A DNA stretch of 64,000 nt from Pusillimonas sp. T7-7 (GTDB lineage Bacteria; Pseudomonadota; Gammaproteobacteria; Burkholderiales; Burkholderiaceae_B): the NCBI RefSeq assembly GCF_000209655.1, contig NC_015458.1, positions 3,224,001-3,288,000 on the forward strand. Direction: 5' to 3'. This document shows positions 27,893 through 36,609 of this stretch, piece after piece (within the stretch, counting starts at the first letter, position 1; every line of letters begins with the position of its first letter). A model generated the notes under the pieces. That model saw only the letters and a list, made by a program, of their open reading frames with translations, was not told the origin of the DNA and searched no databases. The position numbers were made by a program, and so were the translations under genes.

Positions 27893-28399
27893 GTGCAAGA
27901 TTCTGGCGCGAAATGGAAGCGGTTTACCGGATGGTCCAACCTCGAGGGGCAGTGGCTGCGCCGCAAGCACTTTACGACAGAGGTGCTTGCGCATATAGCC
28001 GAGCACATTCGCCAGAGCGAGCAAGGTCATACGGGGGAACTGATGTTGGCGGTCGAGGCTGTCAGTCCCGAGCACGAGCCCGATAGCCGGATGCGCGCTC
28101 TTGAGGTCTTTGGCCGTTTACGCGTGTGGGATACTCCGCTTAATACCGGCGTGCTCTTGTATCTGGCGCTGGACCGACACAGCATACAAATCATTGCCGA
28201 CCGGGGTATCGCCGCGCCCGACGACTTATGGGAACAGGTCAGCGACCGTCTGCAAAGCCGCTTGCAGCAGAAGGATTATGCGGCAGGCGTGCTGGCCGCT
28301 GTAGACGACATAGAAAAAATATTGGCTACACGCTGTCCGGCTGTTTCCGGCCCTCAGGGTAATGCCAATGATCTGCCCAACGAGCCTGTCTTGCTATAG
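27893..28399 (+). CDS. TPM-domain protein without signal peptide
   Basis: A 168-residue TPM-domain protein with a GTG start and AGGAG box. It lacks both the signal peptide and the membrane/Gly-rich parts of the preceding gene, so it should be cytoplasmic or peripheral. TPM landmarks are visible: TGELMLAVEAVSPE, a TPLNTGVLLYLALDRHSIQII segment and an acid-rich C-terminal helix (KDYAAGVLAAVDDIEKIL). It is the third gene of lemA-TPM-TPM, 33 bases after its neighbour. It probably acts with the other two. Function unknown. Confidence 0.8.
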   Translation: MQDSGAKWKRFTGWSNLEGQWLRRKHFTTEVLAHIAEHIRQSEQGHTGELMLAVEAVSPEHEPDSRMRALEVFGRLRVWDTPLNTGVLLYLALDRHSIQIIADRGIAAPDDLWEQVSDRLQSRLQQKDYAAGVLAAVDDIEKILATRCPAVSGPQGNANDLPNEPVLL

Positions 28400-28412
28400 G
28401 AATGGAACGCGC

Positions 28413-29798
28413 TTAATCGCGTGCAAGCCTGGCTGCCAGCGCCTGTGCAACCTCGTTACGCCGTGCGCCGGCCTGATAGTCGTCAGATAATGACGACCAC
28501 TGCGGCTGGCTGCGGGCTTCCTGCAGCTCATCAGGCAAATTGCCGCGTTGCCAGGCTTTTATTGTTGTGCCTTCAGACGCCAGGGCTATAGGCGTTTGCG
28601 CCGCATGGCCACGCCGTTCCAACGCATGGACCAGGGCCAGCTGGCGTACGGACAGCAAGCGTAAAACGGCGTCGTCCACGCTGATCTCCTGGTAGCCCTT
28701 CAAGCGGCCAAGTACCCGTTTTCCCAGCTTGTCGGCGCCCTGCCAGAGCCCGCCCGCGGCAGCGCCCAGCAGCGTTGCCGTGCCCAGGCTCAAGCCGGCA
28801 GTGAAAGCATCAAGTGTGGCGCCCGCCATGGCTCCTGCCGCCATCCCCTTGCCCACGTGTATGCCGACATCCTTCAGCGCCTGCGGATGAAATAAATCCA
28901 TGCCCCAGCGCTCGCCTTCCAGCGGCAAGGCGTGGGCGGGAAAATCGCGCACGCTGAAGTTGTAGCGCTTGAGCAAGGCGCGCACGCAAGCGCTTTCCCG
29001 CTCGCGCAGCTTGCGTCGCAGCGTTGTGGTGGTGGCGTCCAGCGCTGCCTGTTCGGGCTCGCTGGCAAGACGCCAGGCTGCGGCATCTATCAGCAATTCG
29101 GCAATCAGGCGCAGCGCATCTGTATGGCGTATGGCACGCTGCTCGGCCACATCGTGCTTGAGCGCCTGCAACAGGGCGGCATGCTGGTCCATCAGCAGCG
29201 CCAGCTTGTCGTAGAGCTGGGTTTCGCCGTCCAGGGCGGGTGCAATGGTGTCGAATTCCACCATGGCGTGCAGGCCCAGCCTGGCCAATGTCTCACGCCA
29301 GGATGACAGCCGCTGGCCAGGACTGCTGGTGAAATTCAGCACCGGCAACAGTGGATGCCCGCAACTGGCCAGTATGCTCAGTTCGTCTTTGTGCTTGCCC
29401 AGTATCGGGTCGCGTACATCGACCACATACAGGCCGGCGTCGCAATCCAGCAGCTTCTGCAGCACTCGCGCTTCTTGTTCGAAGCGGCGTTTGCTTTCCG
29501 GGCTTTGCAGAAAGCGGCGTATGCGCTCGGGGCCGTCCAGCCGTTCGCTGGGCGGTGCCAGCACGTCGAGGTAATCCAGCAACGCAATGCCGTCTTCCAT
29601 GCCGGGCGTGTCGTACAGCTCCACCATCACCACACCGTCTGCCAGCAGGCGGGCGCCTTCCACATGACGCGTGGTGCCCGGGCTGTCGTCGACTTGCCCA
29701 AAGCCGGTATCGCGCGTGAGCGTGCGCAGCAAGGAGGTCTTGCCGGTATTGGTGTGGCCGACAACGGCCAGGCGCAAAACGGGATTCGGACTAGACAT
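28413..29798 (-). CDS. GTPase with C-terminal DUF3482 domain
   Basis: A 461-residue protein. The N-terminal Era/TrmE-type G domain shows VVGHTNTGKTSLL (G1), SPGTTRHVEG (G2), LYDTPGMEDG (G3) and a degenerate G4 region. Beyond about residue 180 is the DUF3482 part: long helices and a glycine/alanine-rich hydrophobic stretch (GKGMAAGAMAGATLDAFTAG) that may associate with the membrane. The gene overlaps the DUF2868 gene by 8 bases, and the two families typically occur together. They probably form a GTP-controlled membrane complex of unknown purpose. Confidence 0.83.
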   Translation of the reverse strand: MSSPNPVLRLAVVGHTNTGKTSLLRTLTRDTGFGQVDDSPGTTRHVEGARLLADGVVMVELYDTPGMEDGIALLDYLDVLAPPSERLDGPERIRRFLQSPESKRRFEQEARVLQKLLDCDAGLYVVDVRDPILGKHKDELSILASCGHPLLPVLNFTSSPGQRLSSWRETLARLGLHAMVEFDTIAPALDGETQLYDKLALLMDQHAALLQALKHDVAEQRAIRHTDALRLIAELLIDAAAWRLASEPEQAALDATTTTLRRKLRERESACVRALLKRYNFSVRDFPAHALPLEGERWGMDLFHPQALKDVGIHVGKGMAAGAMAGATLDAFTAGLSLGTATLLGAAAGGLWQGADKLGKRVLGRLKGYQEISVDDAVLRLLSVRQLALVHALERRGHAAQTPIALASEGTTIKAWQRGNLPDELQEARSQPQWSSLSDDYQAGARRNEVAQALAARLARD

Positions 29799-31251
29799 GG
29801 GCCTGGCCTCCTGTCTGCCCGTGTGACGGGCTCAGGGCCAGCCAGGCAAGAGCTGTGCCCAGGTCGATATAAAGCTGTTCTGTATTGAAGCCTGCTGCCT
29901 GCAGCATGGACAGCCAGGCCGCAAGCCGGTTATCGCTTGATGAGGCTGGCTGGGTATCCAGCGCGATGCGCGCTTCGGTGGCCAGGCTGGCCAGGTCCGC
30001 CAGCAGGGCGATGGTGCCCCGGTCCGGGGTTTGCCGAGGATCGCACACCAGCAGCAACTTGCCGGCCGCCTGCTCTTGCAGGTTATCGAGCAAAGCCTTG
30101 CGCTGTGCGCGGCTGTCGATGATTCCCGCGTCGGCTACCGTTGCCGCCAGTGATTCGGGTGGCCAGGGAGTCTCGGGTGTAAGCTCTATGCCGGCCAGCA
30201 GGGCCTGACCAGGCAGGCGCCGCCCAGGTGGTCGCTGGTGCACGCGCGCCTGAAAGCCGGGCGAGTCGGGCGCATCAATGCCTGTTTTTTCGCTAATGGG
30301 GGCAAGGCGGTCACGTAGCTCGGCGTAGCCGGGCAGGCTGACGTCGGGCGCCAGCACGGACAGGGTTTTGCTGATCGGGATCAGGCTGACGGCCAGGGCC
30401 AGCAGCCGCGGCAGCAAGCCATAGACCACCAGGCATCCTATCAGCCAGCTGGACCACAAACCTTGCGCCGCATCAGGCAGTATGTGCTGACCGTCGCTGA
30501 TCCGTATGATGGCTTCGGGAGGCATGGTAAAGCCCAGCAAACCGGGCAGGCCGCCCAGCCAGCTTGTGATGGACACAAAAGCATCGGGCGACAGCAGGGT
30601 GGTTTCCCAATTGAACTGGTAGCGTCGGGCCGACAGCAGGGCCAGCAAGGTGACCAGCATGCTGCCTAGTGCCAGCAACCACAGCCCGTGGCTGATGCCG
30701 CCCAGCAGCCAGCGCAGCGCCTGGTTGCGGCTAAGCAGTTCTATCAGTGCTCGTGGCGCCAGTGCGGCATCGGGGCCCCGCGCCAGCTTGCGAGTCAGCC
30801 ATAGCCACGCCTCACCCAGCCAGGCGCCACCATGGCTCTTGAATAGAAAACTGAGCAGCCAGAATACAAAAGCCACGGCATTCAGACCCAGCAGCGCCAC
30901 CAGCGCCAGCAGCAGATTGACCGGCCGGCCGCCATCGCCCAGGGCGCCCAACGCCACGCCTATGCCTCCCACCAGCGCCAGCACGCACAGCACGGCCAGA
31001 GCCAGCCTGGAGCCTTGCATCCACTTGTCTATCAGTTGATCCAGCTTTTCGCGCTTGCCCAAGTAATGGGCGCGCAGCAAGATTTTGTCGCTGAAGCCAT
31101 GGCCTTCCTGTCGGACGCGCCGCACTTCACTGGCGTCTTCCAGCGGCCCCCACATGGCTTCACGCAGGCGCAGGGTTTCGGCCAGCCAGCAGGCCTTGAA
31201 ACGAGTGCTTCTTTCACTGCCTGTGTGTGGTTCAGGCATCGGTATAAGCAT
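29791..31251 (-). CDS. DUF2868 membrane protein
   Basis: A protein of about 486 residues with at least five hydrophobic segments, for example LALAVLCVLALVGGIGVALG, LLLALVALLGLNAVAFVFWL and LWLLALGSMLVTLLALL, and a soluble C-terminal domain from about residue 330. I recognise the DUF2868 family from the N-terminal RLREAMWGPLEDASEVRRVR-like segment and from the coupled DUF3482 GTPase. The start is uncertain: ATG at 31251 or 31239, both overlapping the end of the upstream gene. Stop and next start overlap by 8 bases, so expression is coupled. Function unknown. Confidence 0.78.
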   Translation of the reverse strand: MLIPMPEPHTGSERSTRFKACWLAETLRLREAMWGPLEDASEVRRVRQEGHGFSDKILLRAHYLGKREKLDQLIDKWMQGSRLALAVLCVLALVGGIGVALGALGDGGRPVNLLLALVALLGLNAVAFVFWLLSFLFKSHGGAWLGEAWLWLTRKLARGPDAALAPRALIELLSRNQALRWLLGGISHGLWLLALGSMLVTLLALLSARRYQFNWETTLLSPDAFVSITSWLGGLPGLLGFTMPPEAIIRISDGQHILPDAAQGLWSSWLIGCLVVYGLLPRLLALAVSLIPISKTLSVLAPDVSLPGYAELRDRLAPISEKTGIDAPDSPGFQARVHQRPPGRRLPGQALLAGIELTPETPWPPESLAATVADAGIIDSRAQRKALLDNLQEQAAGKLLLVCDPRQTPDRGTIALLADLASLATEARIALDTQPASSSDNRLAAWLSMLQAAGFNTEQLYIDLGTALAWLALSPSHGQTGGQAHV

Positions 31252-31600
31252 TGGCCGAGGGCGTGCTGAACCAATCATTCAGCTTGCGGTGTGCTTGTGC
31301 CTTGACGTCGGGAGTGATGTAGAAGGCCACGGTGGCCAGAGCCGCCGCCATGATGCTCAGGTCGTCGGTATAGCCGATCAGGGGAGCCAGATCGGGAATG
31401 GCGTCTAGCGGAAAAATGAAATAGCCCAGGGCGCCGTATATGACGCGTTTGGCCCACTTGGGTGTGTTGGTGCTTTGTACGGCGTAATACAAATAGAGCG
31501 CCTTTTCGAGCACACTGCGGCTGATGGATTGCGCGCGTGGACCTAGTTTTTGCCAGAATCGGCCAGGCGTATAAATATGTTGATACCTTGAATGCTTCAT
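31232..31600 (-). CDS. DUF1232 (YkvA-type) small membrane protein
   Basis: A 122-residue protein with the DUF1232 core: AKRVIYGALGYFIFPLDAIP, then DLAPLIGYTDDLSIMAAAL. This gives one or two membrane segments and the conserved PxDxIPD and DD residues. The ATG at 31600 has a GGGGG stretch at usable spacing and is preferred over the frame's earlier start at 31615. The family's role is unknown. It overlaps the DUF2868 gene and may be the first gene of the DUF1232-DUF2868-DUF3482 unit. Confidence 0.8.
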   Translation of the reverse strand: MKHSRYQHIYTPGRFWQKLGPRAQSISRSVLEKALYLYYAVQSTNTPKWAKRVIYGALGYFIFPLDAIPDLAPLIGYTDDLSIMAAALATVAFYITPDVKAQAHRKLNDWFSTPSANAYTDA

Positions 31601-31673
31601 GGTGCCCCCGGGCAACGGTATGGATTGTTACGGCTATTGTATCGGTCGTTGCCCTGGGGTGTGTCAACAAGCG

Positions 31674-31925
31674 TTAAGCGCGTTTCTTGACGATAAGCCC
31701 ATAGACGAACAGGACAATAATGGCGCCAATGATGGAGCCTATCCAGCCTGCACCTTCGCCAGGCTGATAAAGGCCCAGTGCGCTGCCCAGGTAGCCGGCC
31801 ACCACAGCGCCGATAATACCCAGAATAATAGTCATGATAATGCCCAGTTTTTGGTCTCCTGGCATGATGGCGCGTGCCAGCAGCCCTACGATGAAGCCCA
31901 CAACAATCATGCTGATGATACCCAT
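31674..31925 (-). CDS. GlsB/YeaQ/YmgE-family small membrane protein
   Basis: An 83-residue protein of three hydrophobic helices, matching the GlsB/YeaQ/YmgE family (also called transglycosylase-associated): GIISMIVVGFIVGLLARAIM, PGDQKLG, and a C-terminal VLFVYGLIVKKRA. Members are often induced under stress or in stationary phase, but their biochemical role is unknown. It is a separate small gene, 73 bases before the DUF1232 start on the same strand. Confidence 0.85.
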   Translation of the reverse strand: MGIISMIVVGFIVGLLARAIMPGDQKLGIIMTIILGIIGAVVAGYLGSALGLYQPGEGAGWIGSIIGAIIVLFVYGLIVKKRA

Positions 31926-32094
31926 GGCGATTTATATCCTTATAGAGATGTAAACACACAATAAACGGACGTTCCGCCTTTTGTCGTTTGGGCGCCCACT
32001 GGGTTGGCCCTGCTAAATAATAGGGATGGCAGGGCACTACGTCCACCGTGTTGCACCGAATTTCGTATCAAAAGGTTAGGCGGCGCCTGGTTTG

Positions 32095-33684
32095 TTATGG
32101 CATGACAACACTGCGGATGTCCAGGACGTTGTCGGCACGTTGCGTCAGCCTGATGCCCTGGCGCACGCCCCACAACAGGGGAGGCTGGTGCAGCGGCAGG
32201 TAGCTGTAGTCATTGCGCAGCATGGAAAAGGCTTCCTTGACCATGATATTGCGCCGAACCTGGTCGGCTTCAAATCCTATCTTGAGCGCCAGCGCGTCGA
32301 TTTCCTGGTTGCAGTATCCGCTCCGGTTCAGCCAGCCCGCGCCCGAAGCGCCGCCACGGCAAGACACCAGCGTGTGCAAGACGCTGGCTGCATCCATGGA
32401 CGCCGGCGCCCAGCTTTGCAAATACAGACCCGTGTCCTGAGCCGCCACGGGTGAGTCGTGGGTAATGGCCGCGGCGGGGGCCTGATCTGACAACTCGACG
32501 CGGATGTTGATGCGAGCCAGCATCTGCACGATGGCCTGGCAAATAGCCTGGTCATTGACATAGCGGCCATTGGGGCAGGCAAGCCGAATGCTGAAACTGT
32601 CTGAATAGCCAGCATCGAGCATCAGCTTCTTGGCCCGTTCAATGTCGAATGCATGGGGTTTGCTGAAAGAAACATCGTAGCCATTGACTTGCGGCGCAAT
32701 AATCGTACCCGTTGGCTTGGCCCACCCGCCCATGATGCTTTGGTTGATGGCCTGTGTGTCTATGGCCAGGCTGATGGCCTGCCGCACGCGCTTGTCTTTC
32801 AGCGGGTTCTTTTCCCTGATGCTGGAATGCGGCAAGGTGTCGTGCCGCTGGTTCATGCTTATGAACAGGACGCGTGCCTGGGGCTTGCGCATGACTTGTA
32901 CGCTGGGTTCGTTTTCCAGCTGTGGCACGTTTTGGAAGGGCACAGGCATGACGATATCCATCTCGCCGCCAACCAGGGCCGCGATGCGTGCCGACCCCTG
33001 TGCAATGGGCTGGAACAATACCTCGGTAACATTGCTGGGTATGCCCTTGTTCCAGTAGCCCTTGTAACGTTCGAGCGTAGTTTGGACCTTGGGCTGACGC
33101 TTGATGACCTTGAAGGGGCCGGTGCCATTTTCATGCAGGCGAACATGGGGCTTGCCTATGTGTTCAGCCTGTTTTTTCTGGGTCCAACTCTTGCTCATGA
33201 TGGGCAGCAGCGCCCAATCGCGCGCCAAGATAGGGTTGTGGCGCGGGGTGGTCACTTCGATGGTGTGATCGTCGATCTTACGGACCTCAAGGGCCTTGGC
33301 CCCCACATTTTTTATCACGGATCCAGCTGCCTGGCTGCGTTGCCAGGAAAAGATGACGTCATCGGCAGTAAAGGGGCTGCCGTCGTGAAAGCGGACACCC
33401 TTGCGCAAATGGAATATCCACTTGGTGGGCTCAGGCTTATCCCAACTTTCAGCCAGCATGGGAATCAGCTTCAGATCCTGGTCGAAGCCGGTCAGGGCTT
33501 CGTAAAACCAACCTTGAACACCCAATGTAAACGGATCATCTGTCGCCATGGGGTCCATAGATGTCAGGTCGTACTGATGCGCCCAACGCAATGTCTTGGC
33601 ATCGGCTTGCGGAGCAGCGCTGCCCAGGATAAGCATAAGTGCAGCTGCCAGGGCGATGTGCTTGATGAACGCGGCAGGCGTCAT
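32095..33684 (-). CDS. Periplasmic dipeptide/oligopeptide-type ABC substrate-binding protein (SBP family 5)
   Basis: A 529-residue solute-binding protein of SBP family 5. The signal peptide begins MTPAAFIKHIALAAALMLIL and is cleaved near ADA-KT. The family segment LAESWDKPEPTKWIFHLRKG, with FHDGSPFTADDVIFSWQR after it, is unmistakable. The ATG at 33684 is chosen for the signal peptide; the frame remains open to 33798. No permease or ATPase gene is adjacent, so it is an orphan receptor that must borrow a dpp/opp/gsi-type transporter elsewhere. The ligand (peptide, nickel complex, glutathione or other) is unknown. Confidence 0.82.
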   Translation of the reverse strand: MTPAAFIKHIALAAALMLILGSAAPQADAKTLRWAHQYDLTSMDPMATDDPFTLGVQGWFYEALTGFDQDLKLIPMLAESWDKPEPTKWIFHLRKGVRFHDGSPFTADDVIFSWQRSQAAGSVIKNVGAKALEVRKIDDHTIEVTTPRHNPILARDWALLPIMSKSWTQKKQAEHIGKPHVRLHENGTGPFKVIKRQPKVQTTLERYKGYWNKGIPSNVTEVLFQPIAQGSARIAALVGGEMDIVMPVPFQNVPQLENEPSVQVMRKPQARVLFISMNQRHDTLPHSSIREKNPLKDKRVRQAISLAIDTQAINQSIMGGWAKPTGTIIAPQVNGYDVSFSKPHAFDIERAKKLMLDAGYSDSFSIRLACPNGRYVNDQAICQAIVQMLARINIRVELSDQAPAAAITHDSPVAAQDTGLYLQSWAPASMDAASVLHTLVSCRGGASGAGWLNRSGYCNQEIDALALKIGFEADQVRRNIMVKEAFSMLRNDYSYLPLHQPPLLWGVRQGIRLTQRADNVLDIRSVVMP

Positions 33685-33921
33685 TGCAGCGGATCTATGA
33701 GCTTGTCCAGGAACTGCTCCGGTGATTGAGGTTGCACAGCCATGCTCTCCATAAGCGCTAACGGGATGCTCATAAGTCAACGATGATAGCCAGTTCATGA
33801 TTTATGCGTCAATCAGCGTATGCCCAGGAGCGCACTACGCGGGCAAAGTCCACGACACATGGGGTGGGGAATCTGATATAAGCTGGGGTAGTTGCTTTGA
33901 ATGGCGCCAGTCGGAATCTGC

Positions 33922-34503
33922 ATGCACGCACCATCTACTGTCAATACAACATTGCCGAGCCGCCTACCGCAGCGCATCTTTTTTGCGCTGTGGCCATCGA
34001 CCGCCGACGCAGCCGACATCATGGCCTGGGCTCATGACGCCCACCGTGCCTTGGGTGGGCGTGTCATGCGTGCCGAGACCTTGCACTTGACCCTGGCCTT
34101 CCTGGGCAGCACGCCTGCTGATCGCGTCGATGAGTTGATACGGGCGGTGCCTTCATGGCCGGCTCCCGTCGCACCCGTGACTCTTCGCCGCTTTGGCCGT
34201 TTTGTGGGGCCGCGTATCGTGTGGGCCGGTCCTGGTGTAGGCGAGGACGAGAGCCTGCCCTGGCTGGATCGCTTGCATGATGAGTTGTGGAATCGGCTGG
34301 AGGCCCTGGGCTGGCAACGCCCGGATGGCCATTTCAGGCCGCATGTTTCCTTGTTGCGCAAAGCAGGTGCTGGTGACTTGGCCCCACTACACCGGCCGCC
34401 GTTGGTGTGGACGCCAGAACAGTGCGTGCTGGTGGCCTCGCAGCCCTCCGATAGCGGTTCGTACTACCAAGTGCTGGCGCACATGCCGTTGCAACATTTG
34501 TAA
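33922..34503 (+). CDS. thpR: RNA 2',3'-cyclic phosphodiesterase (LigT/2H family)
   Basis: A 193-residue 2H-phosphoesterase. The two catalytic HxT/S motifs are LHLTLAFLG at about residue 55 and PHVSLLRK at about residue 140, with IFFALWPS near the N-terminus as in ThpR/LigT. The enzyme opens 2',3'-cyclic phosphates to 2'-phosphates and can ligate tRNA halves in vitro. The ATG at 33922 has GGAA at reasonable spacing; an earlier in-frame ATG at 33901 has none. Length is normal. It stands alone between divergent and same-strand unrelated genes. Confidence 0.87.
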   Translation: MHAPSTVNTTLPSRLPQRIFFALWPSTADAADIMAWAHDAHRALGGRVMRAETLHLTLAFLGSTPADRVDELIRAVPSWPAPVAPVTLRRFGRFVGPRIVWAGPGVGEDESLPWLDRLHDELWNRLEALGWQRPDGHFRPHVSLLRKAGAGDLAPLHRPPLVWTPEQCVLVASQPSDSGSYYQVLAHMPLQHL

Positions 34504-34579
34504 TCGTGGCGGGGTATCGCCGCGTGGAAGGCAAATGCTAGACTGGTTTTCAGCTTAAGACTTTGCAAGGGCAACACAT

Positions 34580-34912
34580 ATGGCCGCTTTTCTTCCTGCG
34601 CTGAAAATTGCGCTTCCCTACATCACGCAGATTGTGACTGCAGCCGTACCCATGTTCACGTCCAAGTCCGCCACTGGTAAACAGGACGAAATCATTCCAC
34701 AGCAAATACGCGAACTGCAGGACGCCGTCACGCACAATGCAGAATCCGTCAAAGGCCTGGCCACACAGTGGAAAGGCACCGTAGAAAGCATTGATGCCGC
34801 CGCCGGCCGGATGCAGAAGGAAATCGTCGTGCTCAAGCGTCTGGTCTATTGTTCAACCGCCATCGCCTTGGTGGCCAGCTTGCTGGCGGTGATTGCCGTT
34901 GTGGGGCGTTAG
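34580..34912 (+). CDS. Small protein with N- and C-terminal hydrophobic segments, unknown function
   Basis: A 110-residue protein with a hydrophobic N-terminus (MAAFLPALKIALPYITQIVT), a central helical part with heptad-like spacing (IPQQIRELQDAVTHNAESVK) and a clear C-terminal membrane helix (STAIALVASLLAVIAVVGR). An AAGGG box precedes the ATG. The layout resembles a short coiled coil tethered at the membrane, like accessory subunits of unknown kind. I do not recognise a family. It converges with the Nudix gene and overlaps its end by 4 bases. Confidence 0.6.
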   Translation: MAAFLPALKIALPYITQIVTAAVPMFTSKSATGKQDEIIPQQIRELQDAVTHNAESVKGLATQWKGTVESIDAAAGRMQKEIVVLKRLVYCSTAIALVASLLAVIAVVGR

Positions 34913-35523
34913 GGCTGCACGCCTGACAAGGCATCAGCCTTCCCTGTACCCTGCCAGTCCAGTTCCCACGCTCCCGATAAGACATTTTGCAGCCAGAGCA
35001 TGCAGGTCAGTGTTTTGGCGTCGGTCACTCGGCCATCGCGGCAGGCTTGCATCAGTTCTGCTATGCGCTCCGTGCGCACCTCAAGAAACTCATCGCTATC
35101 AAGTTGCGCCGCACCGGCCTGAAGATCACGCGCGAAGAAAATGTGGATGATCTCGGTGGAATAGGCAATGGCCAGATGCATGGCGCCGGCGTAAGCCCAC
35201 TGCCCGGCCATATAACCGGTTTCTTCCTGTAGTTCGCGCTTGGCGCAAACCAGCGGATCTTCGCCCGGGTCCAGCTTGCCGGCGGGAAACTCCAGCATCA
35301 CGCGTTCGACCGGATAACGGAATTGCCGCTCAAGGATGACATGCTCGTCATCCAGCAATGGAATGATTACCACGGCCCCCGGGTGCACGATGTACTCGCG
35401 CTCGGCGCTGCGCCCGTCGGGCAGGCGCACGGTATCGCGCCGGGCTTTCAGGAAGCCGCCGTCCACCAGCGTTTCGCTATGGACAAGGGTTTCGATCAAG
35501 TGGGAATCGGTGGTTGTGGTCAT
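34909..35523 (-). CDS. Nudix hydrolase, ADP-ribose pyrophosphatase type
   Basis: A 204-residue Nudix enzyme. The full Nudix box spans GKLDPGEDP to KRELQEETGY, with the REx2EExG core that binds metal. Upstream EREYIVHPGAVVIIPLL and the QFRYPVERVMLEFPAGK segment are typical of ADP-sugar pyrophosphatases (NudF/ADPRase), which hydrolyse ADP-ribose to AMP and ribose-5-phosphate. Substrate preference cannot be fixed from sequence. It is followed on the opposite strand by a vapC relic and lies apart from nadD- or tolC-type neighbours. Confidence 0.83.
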   Translation of the reverse strand: MTTTTDSHLIETLVHSETLVDGGFLKARRDTVRLPDGRSAEREYIVHPGAVVIIPLLDDEHVILERQFRYPVERVMLEFPAGKLDPGEDPLVCAKRELQEETGYMAGQWAYAGAMHLAIAYSTEIIHIFFARDLQAGAAQLDSDEFLEVRTERIAELMQACRDGRVTDAKTLTCMLWLQNVLSGAWELDWQGTGKADALSGVQP

Positions 35524-35557
35524 GGTTATTCAGATGGACGTTGTATTGTCCGAAAGC

Positions 35558-35710
35558 ATGTCGGCGGTTAGGGCAGCGGGTCTGGCTATAGGAGCAGCTG
35601 ATGGTTATATTGCTGCGATAGCGCTTGCAAATAAATTGATGGTGGCAACGCGCGATGTTTCGCCGTTCCAGCTGCCAGGGCTAGAGGTGATTAATCCCTG
35701 GAATCAGTAG
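35558..35710 (+). pseudogene. C-terminal relic of a VapC/FitB-type PIN-domain toxin
   Basis: Fifty codons that read as the end of a VapC-like ribonuclease: RAAGLAIGAADGYIAAIALA, then ATRDVSPFQLPGLEVINPWN. The aspartates in AADGYIAA and ATRDVSPF correspond to two conserved PIN acidic positions. The N-terminal half of the domain, with the first metal-binding Asp, is missing, because the Nudix gene occupies the upstream DNA on the other strand. No antitoxin gene is adjacent. It cannot form an active PIN nuclease, so this looks like a leftover from a replaced toxin-antitoxin locus. Confidence 0.7.
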
Positions 35711-35725
35711 CGCCGTTAATACTTT

Positions 35726-36448
35726 CTAACCCTGAACCAAACTACTGCTCAGCAGCTCATCCCACTGACGAAACGCAAAGTGCCGCGGCGTTCCCTTTAG
35801 CGCCTGGTCGCCGTATCCCGACTCGTGCAGCACAAAGCGCACGCCAGCCTCGCGTGCGCATTCGGCATCTGCAGAGGTATCGCCAAAATACAGGCATTGC
35901 TCGGGTTCCAGGCCCAGCATGCGTATGGTTTCCAACAGGGGAATCGGTGATGGCTTGGCCTGTGCCCAGCTATCGGAGCCACTGATGAAGTCGAACAGGC
36001 CGTGTATGCCGACTTTGCGGGTGGCGGCGAGGGCGCTGGCGTGGATTTTATTGGTGCAGATGCCCATGGCCAGCGATGCGCCACGGCAGGCGTTCAATAC
36101 TTCCTGGGCGCCCTCATAAAGGCCGGTGGTGCCATGGCCCAGGGAAGAATAGTTCTGCACATACTGGGCCTTGAGTGGAACAAAGTCGGCGGGAGCCGGC
36201 CAGCCCATATCGGCCAGGATGTCGCGCATGATGCCTTCGCTGGTGCCATGCAGATTATCTGGAAAATAATCTTGCGGCAGGATGCCCAGGCCGGCCTGCT
36301 GGAATGTCAGGCGCATGCCGTTGATGATGTCTGCGGCGCTATCGACGATAGTGCCGTCCAGATCAAACACCAGGCCGCGTACGTCGTCCTGCATGAACAG
36401 TGGGTGCAGCGACAAGTCTTGTTGGTTTGTTTGGGTGGGATCAGGCAC
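35726..36448 (-). CDS. HAD-superfamily phosphatase, phosphoglycolate-phosphatase-like
   Basis: A 240-residue HAD hydrolase. Motif I is FDLDGTIVDSAADI (nucleophile Asp about residue 29), motif II is ICTNK, the lysine is in AKPSPIP, and motif IV is FGDTSADAECAREAG. The cap-domain insertion after motif I is of the Gph/phosphoglycolate-phosphatase type. It would hydrolyse a small phosphate ester, with 2-phosphoglycolate the usual annotation. A 15-residue N-terminal extension precedes the fold. The substrate is unproven. Confidence 0.8.
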   Translation of the reverse strand: MPDPTQTNQQDLSLHPLFMQDDVRGLVFDLDGTIVDSAADIINGMRLTFQQAGLGILPQDYFPDNLHGTSEGIMRDILADMGWPAPADFVPLKAQYVQNYSSLGHGTTGLYEGAQEVLNACRGASLAMGICTNKIHASALAATRKVGIHGLFDFISGSDSWAQAKPSPIPLLETIRMLGLEPEQCLYFGDTSADAECAREAGVRFVLHESGYGDQALKGTPRHFAFRQWDELLSSSLVQG

Positions 36449-36609
36449 GTTTTAAAAGTCCTTCTGGAGATGCCGCATAGGCGGTCAATGTGCGGTCCAT
36501 GTAGCGCATGCGCCAGGACAGCATTTTTTGCGCATACCGCAGCATTGTAAGCTGATGGGCCGGATCATTGGCAGGCTGCTCAGCTGCGCTGCACGGTATG
36601 TTCATTCAG

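Noticed and set aside
32653..33729. A 358-codon plus-strand open frame over the SBP gene
   Set aside because: Antisense to a clear family 5 binding protein; no motif and no ribosome-binding site.
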